64,000 nt of DNA from Lepas anatifera (Eukaryota; Arthropoda; Thecostraca; Lepadidae): the NCBI GenBank assembly GCA_034440635.1, contig JAOTON010001528.1:544501-608500 (forward strand), given 5' to 3'. This document shows positions 22,799 to 33,165 of this stretch, piece after piece. Below the pieces are notes generated by a model. It was not told where the DNA came from. It made no database searches and was given only the letters and a program-made list of their open reading frames with translations. A program made the translations under genes and the position numbers. Every line of letters begins with the position of its first letter. Position 1 is the first letter of the stretch.

Positions 22799-23396
22799 AT
22801 AATAATAATTGTTGGGATTTAACGACGCACCAACTGCCAGGGTCATACGGCGTCGCCAACCTCACCCTGTTAAGGATTTGGACGATCGACTTATTCAGAG
22901 GCTCCGCCGCTCTGCTATTGTATAGTTTTTAAGGGCACGACAAAAAAACGGAACCGGTAAAACACTCAGCTCCTCAGGCAGCTCATTATAAAGTGAGGCC
23001 TCCCCGAGCTGAACCTACGTTGGCCCATTCCAGTACGAGAGCTTGGAACAACGATATTCGCGTCCTGTCTGGTGGTACGCTCCCGTATAGAGCCGACACG
23101 CACGAATCCCCGGGCCAGCTCCTCTGGCTCCCCGAAACACACCGTCTTGTGTACAAGTGCAAGCGTGTGGTACCTCACCAGCCCTCCCGCCGACAGCCAG
23201 TCAAGTTCCTCTAATAAACCAGAGACATGGTCAAATTTTCTGCGGCTGAAAATTACCTTTGCTGCATTATTAATTATCTTTTGGAGCCAAATATTGTTGA
23301 TATGAGCCCCGTTGCCAAAAACACTGATGCAATATCGGACACGGGAAATCACCAGTGAACTGACTATCGGCGAGATGACTCTGGGAGGCAACTATT
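22799..23396 (-). pseudogene. LINE fragment with 3' UTR, inserted in a SINE
   Basis: The minus strand encodes the region downstream of a reverse transcriptase: SLVISRVRYCISVFGNG, LQKIINNAAKVIFSRRKFDH, then WLSAGGLVRYHTLALVHK, and after a frameshift LYNELPEELSVLP and FFCRALKNYTIAERRSL followed by a stop. A 3' UTR of about 110 bases then ends in an (AAT)n-type tail at 22799. This 3' UTR is nearly the same as the tail of the SINE at 28061. The 5' end is truncated at about 23396, where SINE family 2 sequence resumes. Confidence 0.8.
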
Positions 23397-23640
23397 GGCG
23401 TGGGTGCTTAAGGATCCTCTCCACTGGGTCAGATCGGACATGGAAGACAGTTTTTCGCCGTGGGGATTAAACCCCCACGTTAATTCATGCTGTCCGAGCT
23501 GAAAACGGGCAACGAATTTACTAGGCCACCCCCTTCCCTTCGATCTGAAAACGGGCAATGAAGCAATTAGACCACACGGCCCCCTCAGCCCGGAAAGTAG
23601 TGTAGATTTCCCCGCGATAGTTAGCATCCAAGCAATGGGT
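23397..23640 (-). mobile_element. SINE family 2, 5' part of a split copy with duplicated tRNA-like heads
   Basis: Read on the minus strand it has the stem GTGGGGGTTTAATCCCCAC (B box), then ctgacccagtggagaggatc as in the 3510 copy. Upstream, two similar head segments occur in a row, each with a box-A-like start (GTGTGGTCTAATTGC and GTGGCCTAGTAAATTCG) followed by ttgcccgttttcag. This suggests head duplication or a dimer. Confidence 0.6.
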
Positions 23641-24238
23641 CTCATCTGGCACAAAAGTGCTTAAAGTTTGAAATTCCTATAAATGAAAACAAAGCCGTAC
23701 ACCTGGTTGGACAGAATACTGGTGCCTTCGACCAAATTCTGCCCATGAGGGACTAGATGTTGTCAACTTAAGAGTGTCCTTCATTATCCGAACCCGACAC
23801 CCATGCCTGATCATAACCCATCGACCATTCAGAAGAGAGGGTTCAGACCAGAGGTCAGGGGTTAGATTCAGATCGCTGTGGTATGAAGACGTCATTACTA
23901 TTTCGTGATTGGCTCCGCCTGTCCGAGGCAGAACTGAGTTGGAGCCCCCCGAGCATATCTCCAACTGTGGACCCTGGAGCGCACAGGTATCTCACTCTGC
24001 TTGCCTACCGTGTCCAAGGCAGGACATGGTCATCGGTTGAGATGCATGGAATGCACCGCAGGTACAGCCAACTCGTCAGTAGAACGAATTGCGATTAACA
24101 GCCGCCCGCGCACACTGTGTGTGAGTGCCATTACATACACACCGAGGAATATCTCTGGGACAGACACTCATGATCTATGCGTATGAGATGACAAACAACA
24201 GACTGCCTGATAGGAAATTAGATGATCCTACCCCCGCG

Positions 24239-24240
<2 letters not shown>

Positions 24241-24277
<37 letters not shown>
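24241..24277. repeat. (CT)n microsatellite
   Basis: About 18 CT units directly precede the MITE at 24281, and the MITE's left target duplication (CTCTCAAT) is at the end of this tract. Confidence 0.95.
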
Positions 24278-24280
<3 letters not shown>

Positions 24281-24517
24281 CATAAGTGTCGCCACCGGTT
24301 AAAAAGTGGGGGGGGGGCAGCCAAACTTCAAGCTGATGCTGACAAAAAACTTTCAACATCAGGACCAAAAACTGTTCGAATTTGGGCTCCTCGTTGCCTT
24401 CCGCAGCGGCTGGATATAAAAATGTCCAGCTTTTTCTCATTTTGACTGAGATCAGGAAATTTTCGGCGAAAAATTGAGGAGGGCCAGGCCCCCTGGCCCC
24501 CTTTTCCGACGCGTATG
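24281..24517. mobile_element. MITE, hAT-like, 237 bp with perfect 8-bp target duplication
   Basis: Starts CATAAGTGTCGCCACCGG and ends CCGACGCGTATG. The eight bases CTCTCAAT flank both sides (24273-24280 and 24518-24525). The body matches 35932-36170 along its whole length (gcagccaaacttcaa, ctgttcgaatttggg, gactgagatcaggaaattt). It has no coding capacity. Confidence 0.85.
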
Positions 24518-24525
24518 CTCTCAAT

Positions 24526-27500
24526 AAAAAAGCAGCAAAATAAAGAGCAAGTTTCTCTCGTTGTTCACGCCGCATAAGCGTTGAATCTGGCAAATGCAGA
24601 AACTGGATCTGAGGCGAAATACTTGACCAAACGCCGCTACAAACGTATAATTGTGACACTTCCGTTACTCAGTGAGTAGTTAAACAACGAACAAAGGCTT
24701 TGCGAATCACACCAAAGCCAGAACTCATGGGAGCACAGAAACACTCCCACGTGCGGTTAGGCTTCGTCCACATGGCATGAAATTGCGGTGCGCAAATGCA
24801 ACATGATGAAGGTGCAATGATTATTCATGGCGCAGCATACATGCGCTTTTCCGTCTGATGGACATGCTCTAGTTGCTGCGTTTCATACACGATGATATGT
24901 GGTCGATGTGAATTTATTATATATTCGACATAATTGTATAATTATGAGCCGGGACAGTAAAGTTTGCAAATGACGTGGTAATTGGCTTGCATCGATTGCA
25001 CTATACCGTACTAGCGGCCGCTGTCATGTTGCATTATATGCACGCTCCGATTCCGGCGAATTGAGTCACAATGCGCAATGGATGGGCTTCATTGCGAGGT
25101 GTCACTCAGCAAATGCAGCGGTCCAGCGCCCCGCCTCAATTCCGTCACACGGTTCCAATGTCTATGATCAGATCCAAACAAGCATCGCCGTTGAGAGCCG
25201 TTCCGAGTCGTGCTTAGGTTACGGGAAAAGGGGAAAACAAAACTTTGCACGTTTTTGTATGCAGGCCACCCATGCGAAATTTTATAGCTCAAAGTGTCTG
25301 TTTACAGGACCAATGTCTAAAATATATTCTCTTGTGCCCCGAAAATATATCCGGCGCCCCTGCAATACAACGTCGTACTCTCAGTCTCCATATTTGATAA
25401 CGCTCGCCTCGTGACGTAATTCGGGAGCACCTTTACCCTTATAAGCGGCTCAACCAGAAAGGTAGTACTTTGCTTCTTGCAGTAGCCATAGTACTATTCC
25501 CAGAGTTGTATAAACATATATGCATGATGGGTGCTTTAGGCCGTCCAAAGGGAATTTGAATTAGTCACAAACCACCGATCAGTTAAATATAAAAGTGAAA
25601 CGAGAATCGCCTATTCTATTTGTTGTCAACCAAATGCTATCAAATTTAGGAACATGTACGATTTGTATATAAACTGCGTCCCTGATCAGGAAATCAAGAG
25701 CAGTTAATAATCCCGAAATTCTGTTTCCGAGCTTTAAAAAGGCATCGAAAATTTTTCAACGCCAGTCTTTCTCAATGCGCAAATTCCAGCGAGGCTGCTA
25801 TAATTTTCGATGGGGCCCATGACATGGTGACCCGAGCCACCTGCAAGAGACCCGTCTATCCAAGCACGAGGAAGGACGACCAAGGGATGGCCTAGCGGTC
25901 CTCTGGCAATGTACCGGGCCAGACCTGTAGACCAACTGCCATTCAGCCAGATATGGTAGCACTATCCTCAATCTAGCACGAAAAAGTCGCTACCGAAGAC
26001 TCGACGAGGCGAGCAGCGCTGACAAACGCAGTGTTTGCTTCAGACCGCCTGGGGCGGCGTGTATAAGCGGGCCCCGCGCCGGATGCTGCACCGGCGGCAT
26101 CGCCAGCATTGCCGGCCGCTGTAATGGTGTTTATGGGCGCCGCCGGCTGTTCCTCTATGGCTGATGCACGACCGCTCGATGGCCGTGATGATAACCCTGT
26201 CTGCTGTGATTGAGACACGATGCCTCAAATGCATACCTCCGCCCAGCGAGATAACATACCGTGTATACACGGAGTAGGCATTTCTAGTACCTACGTGCCG
26301 TCAATGTCAATCACACCATCTTAAGTATGATCTTCGGTCGTAATTGATACAGCACGCCCAACAACAGCACATTTCACGTGTGCCCTTTGGTAAAAAGGAC
26401 CATTAGAACATTCTGAGATGATTTATTCGATCTGGGCTGCTCGGGGTCTGCGGCAGGCCGACTGACGACCAAACAGACGCCGGCGGCCGGCGCCCGCTAG
26501 GAAGCGTCCGGCGGGCCCCCGGCACACAGAGCGCCGCTCTTTGATGGCAGATGTTGCATGCCGCCTCGTCACCTGTTAACCATCATCTCGCTACAAACAT
26601 TCGGTCTCTGCACATTGTATGTGCGAACGGTATGCGGTGCATGGCGCGTGCACCAACCAAGAGCAGAGCGGCACGACGTGGCGGCGTCAGAGGGCGCCAT
26701 GAGGTCACCATGGTGACGGTTGCTACAGCAACAAGACGCCGACACTCTCGGGGTGTGAAGTATTTGTTACTTTAGCAAGTTCTAAGGCCAGGTCAGAAGG
26801 TAAGGATAAATGGCGCCTGATGTCACCCGGCGGGCTATAAGCATTATCTAGGTCCAGGTTTATAGGGCAATCTTCTTGGTTGCATCAGCAGCTCTTAATT
26901 CATAAGCTGTAACAAGCTAAATAGCAGTTAAAAACAGTCATCCAGTCATCTGACTCGCCATGGTGGCCTCGACCTAAAAGTGGAATCATCATAGTTGTTC
27001 TTCCGTTTAAAATTGAGTCAATATATTACAGAAAGGTTAAACAAGCGACTGTGCTTCCGTGTAATGTATATTGTTTGGGCCAATCCCTCGGTTCCAGTTT
27101 AGAAGATAGACAGCACAGTCTGGCCGAGGCCCCATCATGGGGAATCAAAACCCAGCCGTCCAGGCCGGAACTAGAGCGCTGGGAAGAGCCACCGTGGAGG
27201 CAATTTTAAAGGCTGGTCACCGATCCTGGACGAAGAGCCACACCTCCTGCTATTCGTAACGCATCCACATAAAAACGGGGCCAGAACGGGAAACGAAGCC
27301 CAATCTCCGCGTGATTAATAACAGGCGAGTGGGCCGAATCTTATGTGGCGTCCGATGTTTTCGACAGCTCCGAGACAGCTGAAATATGACACATGCAAAC
27401 GAGACTCCTGGAACTCAATTAAATTGGGAGCAGAAAAGTTAAAAATGCAGTGAGTTACGCCCGTTTGGGTTTTACCCCATCGATTACTACTGTTCTGACC

Positions 27501-28060
27501 GGGAGGATTCACAGATTGAGCCCATTTAGTACGGAATGGTACGACCAGAGACTGGATAATCATCAGAAACAGAAGTGTTAGCCAGAGAGGTCGGTATAGT
27601 GGAGATCTGAGTACCCTTGTCTGAAGCCAATTTCACAACCGTTACCATTGTTATTTCCATATCATTCGCAAAAGCGTAAGCAATTACATGTAATCGTCTA
27701 CAATGTTATGGTATGTATAAACAAATAAATCGTGATGGAGGTGAACACCGAAACAACTTCTCAGAAAACATTTACGTTATATGTTTTTGGGTGCAAGTTT
27801 TTCATTCACCCATAACCTCGCACTTGTACCAGCAGTAAGAAAAGGCACATAAAAACAATCATCATGTCAAAATCATGTCCATGCTGGTCTAGTACTCAGT
27901 AGAGTATTATTTCTAAATCACAAATGAAGACGGTTGGGAATTCCGTTCCTGACTGGGATGAGATTCCCCTATATCATCTGTTCAGTGTCGCCTCCTCTTA
28001 CTTCTGACCAGGAGGGGGGGTCTATAGGGTACTTTACAGGCCGTACTCCATGGCAAGGAG
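24526..28060. other. No gene recognised; tRNA-like fragments and GC-rich patches
   Basis: No gene is supportable. A short tRNA-like head (gggatggcctagcggtcctc) is at 25885 but lacks a B box. GC-rich patches at 26030-26170 and 26440-26560 give short frames. A paired palindrome is listed separately at 26704-26732. The remainder is AT-rich and shows nothing recognised. Confidence 0.4.
26704..26732. promoter_or_regulatory. Two adjacent 14-bp palindromes resembling RFX X-boxes
   Basis: GTCACCATGGTGAC (26704-26717) is a perfect palindrome and is followed, one base later, by GTTGCTACAGCAAC (26719-26732), two 6-bp inverted half-sites around AC. The canonical X-box bound by RFX factors is GTTGCCATGGCAAC. 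The second site keeps both outer half-sites and the first keeps the centre. No gene start is recognised nearby, so regulatory function is only inferred. Confidence 0.35.
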
Positions 28061-28243
28061 GGGGATGAGGTGGCTTAGTGGATAGCACCCTTGTCTTCTA
28101 AGCCACCGGTCCCGGGTTTAAGTCCCGGCGGAGCCTCTGAATAAGTCGATCTGATCCCCAAAATCCCTTCCAACAGGGTGAGAGTTGGCGACGCGTATAA
28201 CCCTGGCAGTTGGTGCGTCGTTAAACCACAACAATTATTATTA
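28061..28243 (+). mobile_element. tRNA-derived SINE, family 1 (complete-looking copy)
   Basis: The head has an A box TGGCTTAGTGG (28071-28081) and a B box GGTTTAAGTCC (28115-28125) in tRNA-like spacing, with the B box in a stem (CCGGGTTTAAGTCCCGG). From 28128 the tail (ggcggagcctctgaataagt, then ggcagttggtgcgtcgttaa) is the same as the 3' UTR of the LINE at 22799-22917. It ends in acaattattattat. Pol III would transcribe it, and the shared tail would let the LINE reverse transcriptase recognise it. Related copies are at 17466, 43146 and 50392. Confidence 0.85.
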
Positions 28244-28244
28244 T

Positions 28245-28908
28245 CCATGGCATGGACAGAGACTAGTCACTGGGGATCGAACATATCGTGACAGATCCGT
28301 AGTATGGAGGCGTAGACGGGAGCTATCACGTGGTCATTTCCCTTCTACTAGCTCCTGTCTTGCTGAACGCTTAGAAAAAGGGAATTTCAATTTGGTGTTA
28401 AAAATAACACTTAATGTCACAAAGTCAAGTCATTTTTGGCGTCAACAGAAGTCACGGCCGTGCAGTTTTCACCGCCTTCCTTGCTGCCTTGGTATCAGTC
28501 TTCACTCCATCCCCAGTCGTCACCATCTACTATCGACTTGGAAGTTATTTCCGACAACTGGACGACATTTATCAGCATTCCCCGCGCCCCTTCCCGTTGA
28601 ATGGGGTGCCGTGACTATTTGTAATCCATCAGGCGGCCATTATGAGCCATCCATCTCAGAGGTGGTTCCTCTCGGCCGGGGAGGCTCGACGGGCTGGGAA
28701 AAGGGATTCGGCACTGGAGTACCCTGGGTAGGCGGAGTCTGTGAGTAGCTGACAGCGAAGGAATGGGCGCAACATTCGACTGAATTTGGGGATTCTCAGC
28801 CTGTTCGATTCTTGGGCAGCCTATCGCAAATGAGATACCGTCTTGACTGATTTTCCTTGGAATCCCAGTGCCTTGGAGCTAACTTGCTGGCACAAACGGT
28901 GCACTAGG
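28245..28908. other. No gene recognised
   Basis: A 187-codon frame begins inside the SINE and runs through this stretch, but its translation has no recognisable domain and half of it is repeat-derived, so it is not annotated as a gene. Confidence 0.4.
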
Positions 28909-29040
28909 CAGGAGCGGATCCAGGAGGGGAGGGGAGTGGGGACAGGCTTTTCCCCCAAATATTTTGCCAATTTTATATAAAACACGTTTTCACGATTTTA
29001 AACTCTGTTGTCCCAAACCACCGGTCCAGATCCGCCACTG
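28909..29040. mobile_element. Small MITE (132 bp) with near-perfect 8-bp target duplication
   Basis: Left end CAGGAGCGGATCCAGG pairs with the right end read inverted (CAGTGGCGGATCTGG). Flanks are GCACTAGG (28901-28908) and GCACTATG (29041-29048), seven of eight bases matching. Similar single ends (gcggatcc-agg) occur at 13312, 29810, 39356 and 62932, suggesting more degraded copies. Confidence 0.65.
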
Positions 29041-29048
29041 GCACTATG

Positions 29049-30311
29049 GGGTGCTGCAAATAGAGGCACATGCATGCGTGATGTTTTGTTCTCATGGAAA
29101 ATTCAAAATGCAAATGCTACGAATTTATTGAATGCAGTGACTGCATTTCTAATTTCATTTCTTGCAAGCACCGTCATGATTTGTTTTGGTGAAGAAACAC
29201 AAGTCTGGGAGAAAGTCATTTGATTTTCTCCTGGGCATAGTCATGGACTTATGCAAATCTGTCCAAAGTAAAGCTGCGGCTAATATTATCGCGACATGGT
29301 AATCTTCTTTGCTTCATTTGTTCTACCCTGCAAAGCCCGTGTGAAGTAATTCGGTCCACAGAGAGCTTAGAATAAAGGGCACTTCGTGCTTCATACATTT
29401 AACGGACGAGCAAAATGATATTTGTCTCTCTTGAACAGTGAATATGTTAAGATGCATGCGCTAAGCCCCTGCAACCCGCTAGCAGAATATCCGAGCCAGC
29501 ACACATCTCATAAATTGTCTTGCAGGCAGTTGCGTACTCCATGCCCACCAAGGCTGCCATCCCAGAGCTCAACCTTTTATATTTATTTTTCCCATTTTTA
29601 GTTGCACGTTGTCAGATACCTGTTTCAACTTTGTCTTCTTTTTATACACATTTTTATTCAATTTGAGTCCTTCGTGTCCAGAAATATCTTAAATTGTCTT
29701 TATTATCCTATGTATTCTAGCCCTTGCTATAAAGATGTCATGCATCGTAAGTGTATTTTCCTGTTCGTATTCCAGCTGAATTCAGCCAGAATTGGGTATA
29801 GACGGATCCAGGATTGTAGATGGGGAAGGGGGACACATGGTAAGGGGCGCCATCCGGACCTGGGGGCACTGCTTTTAAACGGCGAAACTTATCAGGTGAG
29901 CGCCAAATCCTATCGTGGGGGCATCGACACTCGAATCTTTGAGGGGAGGGGTGGGGGTGGGAGGGGAAACTTGATTGATTATTTGAGTTTAGGGGTGCAC
30001 CGACCTGCGAGGTCATATAGCGCCCATATCAATTATCTTCTGCCAAGGCCTTTAATAGCATCTAGCTGAAGAGTAAAGTAAAATCTCGTCTGCAGCAAAG
30101 TAAGAATTCCATTAAAAATGTATCTTCTCCTAAGTGATCCGGCACGAGGCGCCAGGCATCACTTGGGAGGGGAGAAGGGATATTTCAGGGGGCGCCATCG
30201 ATCTTTCGAGGGAGGGGGCGCCATGACCATGCCAGAGGGCGCCGAAGGTCGATTAGAGAGAAAGAGCCAATATAGAAACCAATGCAATGCACGAGTATCT
30301 ATGCATATATA
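29049..30311. other. No gene recognised; G-rich low-complexity patches
   Basis: Patches at 29860-29965 and 30145-30245 are rich in ggggcgccat and ggaggggg and may be MITE remnants (acggatccagg at 29811). No coding sequence is accepted. Confidence 0.4.
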
Positions 30312-30354
30312 TGTACATTATGTGATATAGGTGAACACAGAGAAAGTGATTTAG

Positions 30355-30410
30355 GTTACATTTTACAGACGTTTCACTGTATTTACAGCTTCATCAGTGT
30401 AGGTACATAC
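30355..30410 (-). ncRNA. Hammerhead ribozyme, type I, in left PLE copy
   Basis: On the minus strand the conserved core is complete. CTGATGA (30391-30397) is followed by a 4-bp stem II with loop (CTGT AAAT ACAG), then GAAA (30372-30375) and ACGTC, with GTC at 30368-30370 as the expected cleavage triplet. Stem I is formed by TACA just before CTGATGA and TGTA just after GTC. Stem III is reduced to the palindrome ACGT, as described for PLE hammerheads that work as dimers. Such ribozymes are known in Penelope-like elements. Cleavage activity is inferred, not shown. Confidence 0.8.
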
Positions 30411-30532
30411 ATAATTAAAAAAATATCAAAACAAAATTACAAAGTTCATCTCACAGCAGGACACAACATTTCAAACTGATTCAACAGGGCATGGCTTTGA
30501 TTTTCATTTCTTTTCTTCTCAAGTTTTCCTGC

Positions 30533-31198
30533 TTAATGTCTTATGTTGTTTTCTTTTATAGCTAGTTTTTCTCCCCAAGACACCCAACTTACAAAACCTG
30601 ACCGAAGGTTAGTGTTCGGAAGAACTGAAATGAAAGCCGCTTCGAGTGTTTTCCTAATCTGCTTGTTTTTTTTTGTTTCGGCTAAAACTTCAGAGCTATC
30701 AAATTTTGGTAAGTGGTCACATTTCTCTATTTGAACTACTAACGCATTCGATGTTCTATGAAATCTAACGTCGTGCCTATGTTCCTGAATACTTGTTTTC
30801 AAACCTCTGCCCGTTTCCTCCATATAAGATTTTGAACATCCAGCACATGGAACGCTGTAAACTATGTTATTTTCAGAAATAACCCTTTCTTTGTGTTTTA
30901 TAATTTCTCCAGTCTTCGCTTCTGAGACTATCCCTACATTCAAACCTGATCGTGCTAAGAATTTTGAAATCGTAGAAGCAGCTTTCGAGTTCGGAATGGA
31001 TACGTAGTGGTCTGGTTTCGAATCGGGTTTTTTCTTGACGTGTTTTCCTTTATATATTTTCTCTGCCTTTTGTTTGAGCATGAACAGCCAACCTCGGGGA
31101 TATTTGAGTGTTTCAACTCGTTTGAAGATATGATCCTTTTCGGCCTGCTGATATTCTGGACTGCAAATCCTAAACGCCCGTAAAAAGAAACTGATCAC
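30533..31198 (-). pseudogene. PLE left copy: linker and GIY-YIG endonuclease domain
   Basis: A 221-codon stretch on the minus strand covers the C-terminal part of the PLE protein. It starts with SFFLRAFRICSPEYQQAEKD and has a Lys-rich linker (QKAEKIYKGKHVKKKPDSK), then the endonuclease: NNIVYSVPCAGCSKSYMEET followed by GRGLKTSIQEHRHDV, with a Cys-x2-Cys pair typical of PLE endonucleases. The YIG motif reads YME, and the usual Arg in the helix after TGR appears as Ser (LKTSIQEH), so catalysis may be impaired. The C-terminus AAFISVLPNTNLRSGF is typical of the family. The right copy matches it but has a 60-base deletion in this domain. Confidence 0.85.
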
Positions 31199-31532
31199 TA
31201 TGTCCAGAGAAATAATGCATGGTTATCCTCTTTTTATTGTTTTTTTGTGAACCTTGAATTTCAGTCCATTATCAGTCCTAATGCTGGTTGGCAATTGTTA
31301 AAATAAAAAATACTACGGTATCTAGGAATGCTAAAGACTTCTAATTTTATTTTTCTAAGGTAAATTGTATATGTTGGTCAACATTGTTGAGGTTCGTTAA
31401 TTTTTCTTCTAGATTCATGTTTTCTAATAAAAACATCGTCAACGTATCGCACCCAGAAACTATGCCGCCCCATGATTTCTTGGTATTTTTCCTGCTCAAG
31501 ACGCTCCATGTATAAGCATGTGGCTACCGGGC

Positions 31533-31838
31533 TCAGGGGGATCCCATAGCAAGTCCCCTATGTTGTACATACTCATTACCTTCAAAAGTAAATGAACCAA
31601 AGTGCATGCACAACGTTACCAGCCCCATAAAGTGTGATTTAGATAATGGAAGCGTATTTACATCAATCACTTCAACAGCGGATTTAATAGCTTTTAATGC
31701 TCCATCTATCGGCGCATTGGTAAATAGAGATATTACATCAAGGCTTGCAAGTTTCATATTATTTATGTTTACGCCCTTCAGCCTATCCATGAGTTCCGAT
31801 GTGTTCCTCAAATGGGTCCCACTTATCAATCCCAGGCA
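31533..31838 (-). pseudogene. PLE left copy: reverse transcriptase core (motifs A-B)
   Basis: The minus-strand frame contains CLGLISGTHLRNTSELMDRL, then LASLDVISLFTNAPIDGALK (the Asp of RT motif A) and RGLAMGSP (motif B). It ends at a stop right after GSP where LSPV would be expected one base out of frame. The same one-base difference occurs in the right copy. Upstream, the sequence is cut by the LINE tail at 31839. Confidence 0.85.
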
Positions 31839-32247
31839 CGACAAAGAGGGTCTTTTACGCGACTTCCGAGGCAACCGAATACATTCTTACATATGTGCCC
31901 TGCTGCAGACATCTTTGCCGATAATTACGAAACATTTCGTGCAAAAGTCAGGGCCTACGTCGCCGCTTTGTAGCCATGGTTTGGGACTGTGTTTTACCGG
32001 ACTGTGTTTTATGACTCTCAGAGGTTTGTCGCATTAATGTTTCTACTCTTCACGCTCATCATTTTAGCGTTGTATACGCGTGTGCCCTATTGGGTATTTT
32101 ACTCCGGTTGTACAGTGTTTGTGCTCTTATCATGTGTATATAATGTCGATTGCCCTCTATACCGATGTACCATTGTTTTATCTCCTCTACTTTGCCTTTT
32201 ATTGGGGTCATCCCGTGGGCAATGAATTAGATAAATACAAATACAAA
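31839..32247 (+). mobile_element. LINE 3' end inserted into the left PLE copy
   Basis: The PLE sequence cccaggca-tttacttag, continuous in the right copy, is split here by about 409 bases. The insert encodes in one frame ADIFADNYETFRAKVRAYVA followed by a stop, a typical end of a LINE ORF2, then a 3' UTR ending in an aaatacaaatacaaa tail. It is a 5'-truncated LINE in plus orientation. No target duplication was found. Confidence 0.7.
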
Positions 32248-32574
32248 TTTACTTAGTGGTTTAGCTAAGATTTTAGCAAGTTTATGGGGTGCAATGCCGA
32301 TGCCAGAAATCATAGGTCTAATGGGAATGTTTGGTTTGTGCACTTTTGGAAGTTCTTTTAATTGGGTTGGTCTGGGGGCCTCCTCGATGAGATTTAGTAG
32401 CTTCTTTCCTTTTTTAGTTTTTTTTTCAGAATTCTCCGTGCTTCTTTGTTGAATGATTTTGCTTCCTTTGCTGAACGCCCATTCTTCGAACTCTTGTAGG
32501 TTTCTAAGTCATAGAGAAGATTCTTTATTTTTTTCTTTGTAGGCTGAACTGTTCATGATTATGACACCCCCTCC

Positions 32575-33165
32575 CTTATATGCCTGCGTCACAATTATGT
32601 TTTCATCGCTTGCAAGATCTTTTAAGGCTTTTAAATATCTGTTTGGAAGGGTTGATGTCTCTTTTTCCCCAGCCCATAGCAGCAAGCCAAAACTCCTTGA
32701 ATGAAATCATTTTCTGTGTCACTATCGTTCCACCTGTAATTGCGATTGACGTGTGCCACAAATGTAAATTTATCTGTGCCGGAGTCAAATTTTAACCCAA
32801 AGAAGAGAGCTTGTTTTGCTTCCTCTGATAGTGTTCTTGGTGAAAGATTAGTCACTATGTTTTCGCTATCAGCAACGTTCCATGGGCTTTCTTGGCACAG
32901 TTTCTTAAGTTTTAATCGCAGACTGGCTTGTTGCATCGTATTGAGCTCTTTAAGCTTTTGTTTGTCGTACGATGATATGTGCGTTTCGGTTCGTTCATTA
33001 TTTAACTCGTATATTATATGTTTCAAATGTTCACAAGCTTCTTCTAAGTGCGCTTTTGCAGAGTCAGTAAAGCGTTTTGTATCACTTCTAAGTTGTATTG
33101 GAGACCGCTTAGGTAAAACTTTTTCTTGTAAGCAATCTGCAAGAAATTTGAGTCTGTTGAAGGTA
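32575..33165 (-). pseudogene. PLE left copy: N-terminal region
   Basis: Frames on the minus strand give RLKFLADCLQEKVLPKRSP, EEACEHLKHIIYELNNERTE, then LSEEAKQALFFGLKF and NYRWNDSDTENDFIQGVLAC. The Cys...Pro-Lys pattern near the start is characteristic of the PLE N-terminus. The frame shifts near 32665 (KKRHQPF versus KKEISTLP in the right copy). The region between about 32250 and 32575 continues the element with several stops. No start codon can be fixed. Confidence 0.75.

Larger units (their letters stand above)
30312..33165 (-). mobile_element. Penelope-like element (PLE), left copy, minus strand
   Basis: Read on the minus strand this is a nearly full PLE: an N-terminal region, a reverse transcriptase, a linker and a C-terminal GIY-YIG endonuclease, followed by a 3' part with a hammerhead ribozyme. 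PLEs are telomere-related retroelements, distinct from LINE and LTR elements. Frameshifts and stops break the ORF, and a LINE tail is inserted at 31839-32247, so it is dead. Its 5' end abuts the 5' truncation of the inverted right copy at about 33166, so the two lie head to head. The 3' boundary near 30312 is set by where similarity with the right copy (about 37790) ends. Confidence 0.88.

Noticed and set aside
28061..28135. A functional tRNA gene at the SINE head
   Set aside because: A and B boxes are good, but the sequence continues into a dispersed LINE-like tail found at several other places, so it is a SINE.
29860..30245. Possible MITE made of gggggcgccat blocks
   Set aside because: Repeated G-rich blocks are visible but no paired ends or target duplication could be found.
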